From the NCBI GenBank assembly GCA_963763015.1, contig CAVXML010000012.1, forward strand, positions 62,001-126,000: a stretch of DNA of 64,000 nucleotides, read 5' to 3'. Under the pieces are notes generated by a model. That model was not told the DNA's origin and did no database searches. It worked only from the letters and a program-made list of their open reading frames with translations. Below are positions 54,735-64,000 of this stretch, piece after piece. Made by a program: the position numbers and the translations under genes. Numbering within the stretch: the first letter of the stretch is position 1; every line of letters starts with the position of its first letter. The DNA is from Fodinibacter sp963763015 (GTDB lineage Bacteria; Actinomycetota; Actinomycetes; Actinomycetales; Dermatophilaceae).

Positions 54735-56663
54735 ATGACGCGCAGAACAGCAGGACCGGATCGCGGGCCGGCGACCCCGGCGAGCCCGGCCGGCACGGTG
54801 CCGGTCACCGTGTGGGCGCCGCACGCCGCGCAGGTCGACCTCGAGTGGTCGCCGGTCCTTCCGCCGGCCGGCGAGCAGGCCGCGGACCGCGGCGCGGCGC
54901 AGCCCCTTCGCGCCCCCATGGTGGCGGCGGACGACGGCTGGTGGTGCTGGGAACCCGGTGCTGGCGACGAGGGCGCCGGCACGACCTACCCCATCGAGTA
55001 CGCCTTCGTGCTCGACGGTGACCAGCCGGCGATCCCCGACCCTCGCAGCGCCTGGCAGCCCCACGGCGTCCACGGTCCGAGCCGCACCTTCGACACCTCG
55101 GGGTTCGGATGGGGTGACGCAGGGTGGCCAGGGCCGCGCGGTGGTGCCGGCATCCTGGGTGCCGTTGTCTACGAGCTGCACGTCGGCACGTTCACCGACG
55201 AGGGGACGCTCGATGCGGCCATCGGTCGGCTCGACCACCTCGTCGAGCTGGGCGTCGACGTCGTCGAGCTCATGCCGGTGGCCGCGTTCCCGGGCCGGTG
55301 GAACTGGGGCTACGACGGCGTGAGCCTGTACTCCGTGCACGACGGCTACGGCGGTCCGCTGGCGCTGCAGCGCTTCGTGGACGCGTGCCACGGGCGGGGG
55401 CTCGGCGTGTGCCTCGACGTCGTGCACAACCACCTCGGGCCGGCCGGGAACTACCTCGCGCGCTTCGGCCCGTACTTCACCTCCGCACACCAGACCCCGT
55501 GGGGGCCGGCGGTGAACCTGGACCACGAGGGCCGGGAGAACGTGCGGGCCTTCCTCGTCGACAACGCCGTGCGGTGGCTGCGCGACTTCCACGTCGACGC
55601 GCTGCGCCTGGACGCCGTGCACGAGCTGAAGGACGACTCCGACCCGCACTACCTCGCCGAGCTCTCGGATGCCGTCGCCGACCTCTCGGCGGAGCTCGGC
55701 CGCCCGCTGGACCTGGTCGCCGAGAGTGACCTCAACGACCCCGTCATGGTGACGCCCACGAGCCGGGGCGGCCGGGGCATGTCGGCGCAGTGGGACGACG
55801 ACGTGCACCACGCGCTCCACGTGTCGCTGACAGGGGAGCGGCACGGCTACTACGCGGACTTCGGCGGCGGAGCGGGGCGCGACGAGGGCGGCCCGTTGGC
55901 CGTGCTGGCCAAGGTCCTGACCCGCGGCTTCCTGCACGACGGCACGATGTCGACCTTCCGGGGCCGGCCCTGGGGGCGGCCGGTCGACGTGGAGGAGCTG
56001 GACGCTCGGCGGTTGCTCGGTTACCTCCAGACCCACGACCAGGTGGGCAACCGGATGAACGGCGACCGGATCTCCGCCAGCGTGAGCCCCGGCCTGCAGG
56101 CTGTCGGTGCTGCCCTGTACCTGCTCGCCCCGACGACGCCGATGATCTTCATGGGGGAGGAGTGGGCGGCGTCGACACCGTGGCAGTTCTTCACCGCCTT
56201 CGAGGACGAGGCGCTCGCTGAGGCGGTTCGGATCGGACGGCGCGCCGAGTTCGGGTCGCACGGCTGGTCCGAGGCCGAGGTGCCCGACCCCCAGGACCCT
56301 GCCACGCGCGACCGGTCGGTGCTCGACTGGTCGCAGCCCGGGCAGCGCGACCACGCGCGCGTCCTGCAGTGGTATGCCGCGTGCATCCGCCTTCGCCGCG
56401 ACCTCCTCGGACGAGGCCCCACGCGCTTCGTGGACGTCCGGGTCGAGGTCGACGAGGACGCTCGGTCCGTGGTGATGGCTCACCGCCCGGCCGGGCGGTC
56501 GGCCTACGCCGTGGTGGCCAACCTCGCCGAGCGCCCTCAGGACGTCCCGGTGCCCGGAGGGCCGGGCACGCTGCTCCTGGCGTGGGACCCGGACGCCACA
56601 GCGGTCGGTGCCGAGACCGTCACCCTGCCGGCCGGGGCCGCGGCCGTCCTGACGCTCCCCTGA
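54735..56663 (+). CDS. treZ: Malto-oligosyltrehalose trehalohydrolase
   Basis: Releases trehalose from maltooligosyl-trehalose. 642 residues. N-terminal CBM48-like domain (PVTVWAPHAAQVDLEWSPVL), barrel: VVYELHVGTFTDEGTLDAAI, LMPVAAFPGRWNWGYDGVSL, VCLDVVHNHLGPAGNYL, FHVDALRLDAVHELKDDSDP (nucleophile Asp), LVAESDLNDPVMVTP (acid Glu) and LQTHDQVGNRMNGDRI. Complete. Follows treY by 28 bp. The trio glgX-treY-treZ turns glycogen into trehalose, a compatible solute and reserve. Confidence 0.96.
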   Translation: MTRRTAGPDRGPATPASPAGTVPVTVWAPHAAQVDLEWSPVLPPAGEQAADRGAAQPLRAPMVAADDGWWCWEPGAGDEGAGTTYPIEYAFVLDGDQPAIPDPRSAWQPHGVHGPSRTFDTSGFGWGDAGWPGPRGGAGILGAVVYELHVGTFTDEGTLDAAIGRLDHLVELGVDVVELMPVAAFPGRWNWGYDGVSLYSVHDGYGGPLALQRFVDACHGRGLGVCLDVVHNHLGPAGNYLARFGPYFTSAHQTPWGPAVNLDHEGRENVRAFLVDNAVRWLRDFHVDALRLDAVHELKDDSDPHYLAELSDAVADLSAELGRPLDLVAESDLNDPVMVTPTSRGGRGMSAQWDDDVHHALHVSLTGERHGYYADFGGGAGRDEGGPLAVLAKVLTRGFLHDGTMSTFRGRPWGRPVDVEELDARRLLGYLQTHDQVGNRMNGDRISASVSPGLQAVGAALYLLAPTTPMIFMGEEWAASTPWQFFTAFEDEALAEAVRIGRRAEFGSHGWSEAEVPDPQDPATRDRSVLDWSQPGQRDHARVLQWYAACIRLRRDLLGRGPTRFVDVRVEVDEDARSVVMAHRPAGRSAYAVVANLAERPQDVPVPGGPGTLLLAWDPDATAVGAETVTLPAGAAAVLTLP

Positions 56664-56666
56664 CGC

Positions 56667-56749
56667 CTCCCCGACTTCGTCTGTCAGGATGCCGCGATAT
56701 GCGGCATCCTGCGGCGTGTCGCGGCATCCCGACAGACGAAGTCGGGGAG
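56667..56749. repeat. 83-bp hairpin element, copy 2
   Basis: Perfect 19-bp arms CTCCCCGACTTCGTCTGTC / GACAGACGAAGTCGGGGAG enclose an inner perfect hairpin AGGATGCCGC-GATAT-GCGGCATCCT (56686-56710). The outer arms are shared with 16943-17024. Lies between convergent treZ and tesB genes and probably terminates both. Confidence 0.88.
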
Positions 56750-56765
56750 ACGCGGAGGGGCGGGG

Positions 56766-57749
56766 TCAGGGGTTGTGGGGCGGCGGGACGCGGAGCATGC
56801 CCTCCTGGGCGACGGTCGCGACGAGGGTGCCGTCCCTCGTGAACATCCGGCCGATGCCGAGGCCCCGGCCGCCCTGCGCCGAGGGCGAGTGCTGGGCGTA
56901 CAGCAGCCACTCGTCGGCGCGCGCCGGGCGGTGGAACCACATCGCGTGGTCGAGGCTCGCAGCACGAAGCCCGGGGGTTCGCCAGGCCACTCCGTGCCGG
57001 CGCAGGATCGACTCGAGCAGGGTGTAGTCGGAGGCGTAGGCGAGCACGGCGTCGTGGACCAGCGGGTCGTCGGGCAGGCGGCCGATCGCCCGCATCCACA
57101 CCCGCTGGTCGGCGACGTGCTCGCTGGCCGGCGTGACGAAGAGGTTGCCCTCGACGTGGCGCTGCTCGATGGCACGGTCCTCGACGAGATGTCGAGCGGC
57201 GGGGTGGTCGACGCCGTCGAACACCTCGGCGACCGAGGGCACCGACAGCGGGTCGGGCGCGTCCGGCACCGGGTCCTGGTGGTCGATGCCGCCGTCGGGC
57301 AGCTGGAACGACGCGCTCATCGAGAGGATCGGCTTGCCGTCCTGGATGGCGTGCACCCGCCGCGTGGAGAAGGACCGGCCGTCGCGCATCCGCTCGACGC
57401 TGAAGGTGATCGGCTGGGTGTCGTCTCCGGGACGCATGAAGTAGGCGTGCACCGAGTGCAGCCGTCGGTCGGCACCGTCCGTCAGGGCGCGAATCGTCCG
57501 CCCACAGGCGATGACGCCCTGGGCGAGGACCTGGCCACCGAACACCCGACCGTGCGGCTGCTTCTGGCTCTGGCCGCGGAAGAGCGTGATGTCCTCGGCA
57601 AAGGTCTCGGGCAGCCGCACCGGCTCGCGGCCGGCGGGCACGCCCGCAGTCGACAGGGGCTGGACGATGACCTGGGCCGAGCCCAGCTCCTCGAGGTCGA
57701 GGGTGGCCAGGAGGTCGAGGAGCGGGGCGGGCTGGGGACCGGTCACCAT
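56766..57749 (-). CDS. tesB: Acyl-CoA thioesterase II
   Basis: 327 residues in a double hotdog fold: FRGQSQKQPHGRVFGGQVLA, SVHAYFMRPGDDTQPITFSV, RSFSTRRVHAIQDGKPILSM (family pattern), and second-half LAYASDYTLLESILRRHGVA and DHAMWFHRPARADEWLLYAQ. Hydrolyses fatty acyl-CoA to free acid and CoA. ATG at 57749 overlaps a TATCGT-(4 nt)-ATG arrangement; a GTG one codon later has the 7-nt leaderless spacing, so the first Met may not be used. Confidence 0.94.
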   Translation of the reverse strand: MVTGPQPAPLLDLLATLDLEELGSAQVIVQPLSTAGVPAGREPVRLPETFAEDITLFRGQSQKQPHGRVFGGQVLAQGVIACGRTIRALTDGADRRLHSVHAYFMRPGDDTQPITFSVERMRDGRSFSTRRVHAIQDGKPILSMSASFQLPDGGIDHQDPVPDAPDPLSVPSVAEVFDGVDHPAARHLVEDRAIEQRHVEGNLFVTPASEHVADQRVWMRAIGRLPDDPLVHDAVLAYASDYTLLESILRRHGVAWRTPGLRAASLDHAMWFHRPARADEWLLYAQHSPSAQGGRGLGIGRMFTRDGTLVATVAQEGMLRVPPPHNP

Positions 57750-57770
57750 CGCAACGATAGCCAGCGACGG

Positions 57771-59327
57771 TCAGGCCACCAGCGGCCGGCGGGGGCCTGA
57801 CGGAGAGCCCGTCGGGATGGCCGGCCGCACCGACCCGGGGCCGGCCGCACCGGCGGCTCCGGCGCCACCAGCGGCGCCGGCGGCACCGGCGCGACCCGTT
57901 CGCCCGGCGCGACCCGTGCGCCGGGTCGCCTCGACCGCCCGCGCCAGCCGCTCGACCGCCTCGGTCATCTCCTCCGGGGGGAGGACGTACGGCAGGCGGA
58001 CCCACCGTTCGAGGCCTCCGACCACGGCGAAGCGCGGACCGGCGGCGACGAGGAGGCCCTCCTCCTCGGCCGCCAGCGCGACGGCGGTGGCGTCCAGCCC
58101 TTCCGGCAGCTCGCACCACAGCGACAACCCGCCACGGGGCACGTCGAAACGAACCTCCGGCAGCCGCGTGCGCAGCGCCGAGACGAGGGAGTCGCGCGAT
58201 GCGCGGAGGTCGTCACGGCGCTCCGGGGTCAGGCCCGGGGCCGCCCGCATCAGCTCGAGGAGGACCAGCTGCTCGAGGACCGGGGCGCCGAGGTCGGTCG
58301 TCACCCTCGCCTCGACGAGTGCGGGCACAACCGACCGAGGGGCGCGCACCCATCCGGTGCGCAGCCCACCCCAGTGGGACTTCGACGAGCTGCCCACGCT
58401 GATCGTCCGGGGGTCGTGGACCGCGAAGGGCAGGGGCAGGGAGTCGCCGGAGTCGCGACCCGCAAGGTCGACCTCGGCGATCGTCTCATCGACCACCGGG
58501 AGCGTCCCTGCTGCACGGAGTGCACGGGCCAGGCCGGCGCGCTGGGCGTCGGGCATGAGCGCGCCGGTGGGGTTGTGGAAGTCGGGTATGAGCACCGCCG
58601 CCGTGGCACCTGCCGCGCGCACTGTACGCACCACCTCCGGCAGGTCCCACCCGTCGGGGTCCATGGCGAGCGGCACCAGGCGCGCCCCGCTCCGCCGGAG
58701 CGCGTCGACGGTGTTGGGGTAGGTGGGGTTCTCGACGACCACCCTGTCCCCATGGCCGACCAGTGCCCGCAGGACGATGCCGACGCCCGCGACGGCCCCT
58801 GAGGTGACGAGCACCTCGTCGGCATCGGTCGGCAGGCCGCGCGCGGCGTAACGGTGCGCGATGACCTCTCGCAGCTCCGGGATCCCGAGGGTGAGGTAGC
58901 CGGCTCCGGTGAGGAAGGCCGGCAGCTGCGCGACCGCCCGCTCGTAGGCCTCCACGACGCCGGCGGGGGCTCGGGTCGCTGCGCAGGTCAGGTCGAGCAC
59001 GTCGTCCGACGGGTCGGCGGGGAACAGCGAGCCGATGCCCCGACGCCGGCTGCCGGACGGGAGGCCGGCCACCGAGCCGGACCCGCGGCGAGAGGTGAGG
59101 TATCCGCTGTCGCGGAGGACGTCGTACGCCCGGGTCACCGTCGTGCGGCTGACGTCCAACGCGCCGGTCAGTTCGCGCTCACTGGGAAGTCGGGCACCGG
59201 CGGGGATGCGGCCGTCGGCGATCGCCAGCCGCAGCGCGTCCGCCAGGGCGCGGTACGCCGGGCGACCCGCGGAGAGGGCGCCCACGAGCCGGGCGGTGCG
59301 GGCGGCGGAGACGGCGGGTGGTGGCAC
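57771..59327 (-). CDS. MocR-type regulator (GntR HTH + aminotransferase-like domain)
   Basis: 518 residues. N-terminal winged helix (YRALADALRLAIADGRIPAG, ARLPSERELTGALDVSRTTV, AYDVLRDSGYLTSRRGSGS), then a class I aminotransferase-like domain with LVTSGAVAGVGIVLR, VVENPTYPNTVDALR, IPDFHNPTG and the PLP Lys region SVGSSSKSHWGGLRTGW. MocR proteins use PLP as a sensor and often govern vitamin B6 or amino acid genes. The C-terminus carries a 30-residue Ala/Gly/Arg low-complexity tail (TGRAGRTGRAGAAGAAGGAG). GTG start. Divergent from a YczE-like membrane gene, a frequent partner. Confidence 0.92.
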   Translation of the reverse strand: MPPPAVSAARTARLVGALSAGRPAYRALADALRLAIADGRIPAGARLPSERELTGALDVSRTTVTRAYDVLRDSGYLTSRRGSGSVAGLPSGSRRRGIGSLFPADPSDDVLDLTCAATRAPAGVVEAYERAVAQLPAFLTGAGYLTLGIPELREVIAHRYAARGLPTDADEVLVTSGAVAGVGIVLRALVGHGDRVVVENPTYPNTVDALRRSGARLVPLAMDPDGWDLPEVVRTVRAAGATAAVLIPDFHNPTGALMPDAQRAGLARALRAAGTLPVVDETIAEVDLAGRDSGDSLPLPFAVHDPRTISVGSSSKSHWGGLRTGWVRAPRSVVPALVEARVTTDLGAPVLEQLVLLELMRAAPGLTPERRDDLRASRDSLVSALRTRLPEVRFDVPRGGLSLWCELPEGLDATAVALAAEEEGLLVAAGPRFAVVGGLERWVRLPYVLPPEEMTEAVERLARAVEATRRTGRAGRTGRAGAAGAAGGAGAAGAAGPGSVRPAIPTGSPSGPRRPLVA

Positions 59328-59344
59328 GAGGCCACTCTCTCAGG

Positions 59345-59370
59345 ATTGGCCATGGAAACCAAGGCCACTT
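59345..59370. promoter_or_regulatory. Direct-repeat operator candidate for MocR
   Basis: GGCCA at 59348-59352 and 59363-59367, in similar contexts (ATTGGCCAT, CAAGGCCAC), 15 bp apart in the divergent gap. MocR proteins usually bind direct repeats. Confidence 0.4.
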
Positions 59371-59389
59371 GTGGGCGACGATGGGCGGC

Positions 59390-60136
59390 ATGACTCCGAT
59401 CCAAGCCGTCCGCCGCGGGGTCGGCCGCCGTGTCGAGCTCGTCCCCATGAACCCGGTCGAGCAGCTTCGTGCGGGCCGGCTCGTGCACCGCGTGACCCAG
59501 CTCCTCGTCGGCCTGGTGCTGTTCGGGGTGTCCATGGCCCTGCTCCTGCGGGCGGAGCTCGGCCTCGAGCCGTGGGGCGTGCTGCAGTACGGCCTCATCC
59601 AGCACGTGCCCATGTCCTACGGCCTCATGAGCATCGTCGTCTCGTTCGTCGTCCTTCTCCTCTGGATCCCCCTTCGGCAGTGGCCAGGACTGGGCACCGT
59701 GCTCAACGCCGTGGTGATCGGCGTGGCCATCGACGCGACGCTCGCCGTCGTCCCCGAGATCGACGGCATCGGCTGGCGGGTGGCCGTCATGCTCGCCGCC
59801 ATCCTCGGCAACGGCATCGCCGGTGCGCTCTACATCGGCAGCCAGCTGGGCCCCGGGCCGCGCGACGGGCTGATGACCGGGTTGTCGCGCCGGACCGGTC
59901 GCTCGATCAGGCTGGTCCGCACCGCCCTCGAGGTGACCGTCGTGCTCCTCGGGTGGCTGCTCGGTGGGATCGTGGGGATCGGGACGGTGCTCTACGCCCT
60001 GCTCATCGGGCCCGTCGTCCAGCTCTTCCTGCCGATGCTCACCGTCCGGCTCGACCGTCCCGCAGCGGCCCCGCAGCCTCCGGAGGCCGGGCAGGTGGTC
60101 CACGGGGCAGGTGACCCGGTCCCTCTTCGGGACTGA
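59390..60136 (+). CDS. YczE/YitT-like integral membrane protein
   Basis: 248 residues with five to six hydrophobic segments (VTQLLVGLVLFGVSMALLLR; MSYGLMSIVVSFVVLLLWI; GTVLNAVVIGVAIDATLAVV; VAVMLAAILGNGIAGALYIG; EVTVVLLGWLLGGIVGIGTV) and the conserved AELGLEPWGVLQYGL and LGPGPRDGLMTGLSRRTG. YczE proteins are of unknown transport function; they are commonly encoded next to a MocR regulator, as here. ATG at 59390 chosen to start after the operator; GACGAT lies 7 nt upstream. Confidence 0.88.
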   Translation: MTPIQAVRRGVGRRVELVPMNPVEQLRAGRLVHRVTQLLVGLVLFGVSMALLLRAELGLEPWGVLQYGLIQHVPMSYGLMSIVVSFVVLLLWIPLRQWPGLGTVLNAVVIGVAIDATLAVVPEIDGIGWRVAVMLAAILGNGIAGALYIGSQLGPGPRDGLMTGLSRRTGRSIRLVRTALEVTVVLLGWLLGGIVGIGTVLYALLIGPVVQLFLPMLTVRLDRPAAAPQPPEAGQVVHGAGDPVPLRD

Positions 60137-60166
60137 GGCCTCGCCGACACCGCTCTGCCGACGACG

Positions 60167-60206
60167 CCAAACCGTAGACCCCAAACCGTCGACGCCAAGC
60201 CGTCGA

Positions 60207-60222
<16 letters not shown>
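60167..60222. repeat. 14-bp tandem repeats at the recQ 3' end
   Basis: CCAAACCGTAGACC, CCAAACCGTCGACG, CCAAGCCGTCGATC and a degenerate fourth unit follow one another with a 14-bp period; the last units include the recQ stop and final codons. Confidence 0.7.
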
Positions 60223-62357
<2,135 letters not shown>

Positions 62358-62521
62358 GGTCACCCCACCGTATGCCGGGTGGCCGACAGCGCCGTCCCCG
62401 CCGTCCACAGGCGGTGGGGTACCTCCGCGTTTCGTGACAGCTCCGGCGGGGCAGGGCAACGAGCGACCGCCGACCGCAGCGCCGGCCTCGCGCCGACCCG
62501 CACCCACCCCGGAGGACCGCC

Positions 62522-62851
62522 ATGGAGGCGACGCCCCTGCCCGTGCTCACCGACCACCTGCTGCAGGAGGCGCGGACCGACTCCGCTCGCCGTGCGGCGC
62601 GCACGGTCTGCGGCGGGAGCGACCACACCCTGCGGCAGACCGTCATCGCACTCGTGGCCGGCGCCGACATGTCGGAGCACGAGAACCCCGGCGAGGCGAC
62701 GCTCCAGGTGCTCGTCGGTCGGGTCCGGGTCGACTGGCGGTCGGGCTCCGGCGAGCTCGAGGCGGGCGACCACGCCGAGCTGCCCCAGGAGCGGCACTCG
62801 CTCGTGGCCCTCCAGGACTCGGTCGTCCTGCTCACCGCCGCCAACCTGTGA
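62522..62851 (+). CDS. Small cupin-domain protein
   Basis: 109 residues forming a single cupin barrel: VIALVAGADMSEHENPGEAT, LQVLVGRVRVDWRSGSGELE, AGDHAELPQERHSLVALQDS, VVLLTAA. The usual metal motifs are partly kept (His in SEHENPGEAT; His in ERHSL). Function unknown; such proteins may bind small ligands or tune redox/metal responses. ATG has GGAGG 6 nt upstream. Divergent from recQ. Confidence 0.85.
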   Translation: MEATPLPVLTDHLLQEARTDSARRAARTVCGGSDHTLRQTVIALVAGADMSEHENPGEATLQVLVGRVRVDWRSGSGELEAGDHAELPQERHSLVALQDSVVLLTAANL

Positions 62852-62882
62852 CCCGAACCGCCGTCCCGGCCCGGCGACCCCG

Positions 62883-64000
62883 TCAGGTCCACCCCGCCTC
62901 GTCGACGCCGCCGGGCACGTCCGCCTCCGGGTCGTACGGCGTGCGGGTGAGCCGGAACGACGCCAGGTCCAGGTGCGACACCGTGCCGTCGCCGCGGCGC
63001 ACCACGCGCAGGGGCTCGCCGGTGAAGTAGCCGTCGAGCCCCACCCACTCGTCACCGGCGACCTGCCGGAAGCGCGAGCCACGCCCCGACCCCGGCTCAC
63101 CGAGCACCAGGTACTCCCCCTCGGTGCGAGCGGTCTGGGTCGCCGGGCCCCAGTGCCACGTCCCGGCGAGCTCGAGCAGCGAGCGGTCGCCGGCGGCGGC
63201 CCACGGGGCCACGGGTGCCGGTTCGAGGTCGGAGAGGCCCTGGAGCAGGTCGCCGAGGAGGGTGCGGACCACCGTGCTGTCGGTCGTGTTGGTGAGCACC
63301 ACGACGCCGTCGCCGCCGTCCAGGCGCACGCGCAGCCCGGCCAGGAACCCGGGCATCGACCCGCCGTGGCCGGCGTACCGCACGCCGGCCTCGTTCCACA
63401 CCGAGAACCCGAGACCGTGCGCGGCCACCCACGGCTGTCCCGGCTCGTCGACCACGTGGTGCGGCTCGAGCATCTCGGCCAGGGTGGCCTCCGCGAGCAG
63501 TCCGGCGGTGTCACCCGCGAGGAAGCCGGCCCAGCGGCTGAGGTCGGACAGCGTCGACCAGAGCTGGCCGGCCGGAGCCATGGCGGCGGCATCGTGCTCC
63601 GGCTCGGCGAGGAGGACGTCGGCGAACGGGTGCACGGCCAGGCCGGGCGCGGCCGCCCCCGTCGGTCTCAGCGTGGTGCGCCGCATCCCCAGCGGCTCCA
63701 GGAGCTCCTCACCCACCACGTCGTACCAGCCACGTCCGTGGTGCACCTCGAGGAGGCGACCCAGGGCGGCATACCCGACGTTGGAGTAGTGGAAGCGTCG
63801 CCCGGCGCGGAAACGCTGTCCGACCTGCCCGGCGACGAGCGAGTCCCAGTCGCTGCCCGGGGCGCGCTCCCACCACGGACCCGCCGTCTCCGCCTGCACC
63901 CCACCCGCGTGGGTGAGCAGCTGCTCGATCGTCACGGCTGCGAACGGGGTGGAGGGGACGTGGTCCCCGAGCCGGTCGGTGAGGTCCAGCCGTCCCGCGT
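62883..64000 (-). CDS. Beta-lactamase-family serine hydrolase (5' end outside window)
   Basis: The reading frame continues past the right edge: in front of VTIEQLLTHAGGVQAE the codons read GRLDLTDRLGDHVPSTPFAA, typical of class C beta-lactamase/penicillin-binding-like enzymes. The visible part holds FHYSNVGYAALGRLLEV (Tyr-x-Asn), GHGGSMPGFLAGLRVRLDGG and a C-terminal beta-rich extension (WHWGPATQTARTEGEYLVLG). The nucleophile Ser-x-x-Lys lies beyond the window. Substrate could be a peptide, ester or cell-wall fragment. An internal start at 63935 is rejected as it would remove the start of the conserved fold. Confidence 0.88.
   Translation of the reverse strand, partial: AGRLDLTDRLGDHVPSTPFAAVTIEQLLTHAGGVQAETAGPWWERAPGSDWDSLVAGQVGQRFRAGRRFHYSNVGYAALGRLLEVHHGRGWYDVVGEELLEPLGMRRTTLRPTGAAAPGLAVHPFADVLLAEPEHDAAAMAPAGQLWSTLSDLSRWAGFLAGDTAGLLAEATLAEMLEPHHVVDEPGQPWVAAHGLGFSVWNEAGVRYAGHGGSMPGFLAGLRVRLDGGDGVVVLTNTTDSTVVRTLLGDLLQGLSDLEPAPVAPWAAAGDRSLLELAGTWHWGPATQTARTEGEYLVLGEPGSGRGSRFRQVAGDEWVGLDGYFTGEPLRVVRRGDGTVSHLDLASFRLTRTPYDPEADVPGGVDEAGWT

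Overview
The window is 64 kb of very GC-rich DNA with dense, mostly short-spaced genes, many GTG starts, 4-nt ATGA/GTGA overlaps and numerous start codons preceded by a TANNNT box only 6-8 nt upstream (leaderless-type promoters). Together with actinobacterial gene blocks (clpS-DUF2017-murI-MBL-rph-rdgB; DUF3039; DUF3618; paired dynamin-like GTPases; an LLM-type F420-associated oxidoreductase) this points to a chromosome of a high-GC actinobacterium, most likely Micrococcales and perhaps Intrasporangiaceae. The family-level placement is inference. I see no integrase, IS element, CRISPR array or phage region.

Layout. 1-0.3 kb: three tandem 102-bp units rich in hairpins, cut by the window edge. 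0.4-6 kb: CsbD-like stress protein, pyruvate carboxylase, ethanolamine-type permease. 6.1-14.1 kb: anchored Pro-rich protein, tmRNA, PAP2 phosphatase overlapping the 3' end of pyruvate phosphate dikinase, YgjV/GNAT-like and SIMPL proteins, NAD malic enzyme, VanZ-like protein. Pyruvate carboxylase, PPDK and malic enzyme within 13 kb make a pyruvate/PEP/C4 node. 14.3-18.6 kb: DEAD-box helicase with disordered tails, YqgE, DUF3039 and a secreted M43 metalloprotease, followed by a decayed helicase-like fragment.

18.9-26.5 kb: Lrp/AsnC regulator, hppD with a coupled alpha/beta hydrolase, fahA with a coupled uncharacterised gene, and hmgA: the homogentisate route of tyrosine catabolism without a recognisable maleylacetoacetate isomerase. 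26.6-33.9 kb: protein quality control, cell wall, RNA and nucleotide housekeeping (clpS, murI, rph, rdgB, bcp, orn) plus tRNA-Leu, tRNA-Lys and tRNA-His. 33.9-44.2 kb: PrsW-like protease, M20 amidohydrolase, tRNA-Arg, LLM oxidoreductase, RNA 2',3'-cyclic phosphodiesterase, two dynamin-like GTPases, an SSB paralogue and EttA. 44.2-47 kb: glycosyltransferase, NAD-epimerase and methyltransferase, a small glycoconjugate module.

47-50 kb: TetR regulator and acyl-CoA dehydrogenase around a clear operator, then a FabG-like reductase. 50-56.7 kb: glgX-treY-treZ, converting glycogen to trehalose. 56.7-64 kb: acyl-CoA thioesterase II, a MocR regulator divergent from a YczE-like membrane protein, a RecQ helicase carrying a C-terminal phosphoribosyltransferase-like segment, a cupin and a truncated beta-lactamase-family hydrolase.

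The least explained signals are the dispersed GGCAT(C/A)C word, a pair of 82/83-bp hairpin elements sharing the same arms 40 kb apart, the 102-bp tandem units, and the two unassigned genes coupled to tyrosine catabolism.
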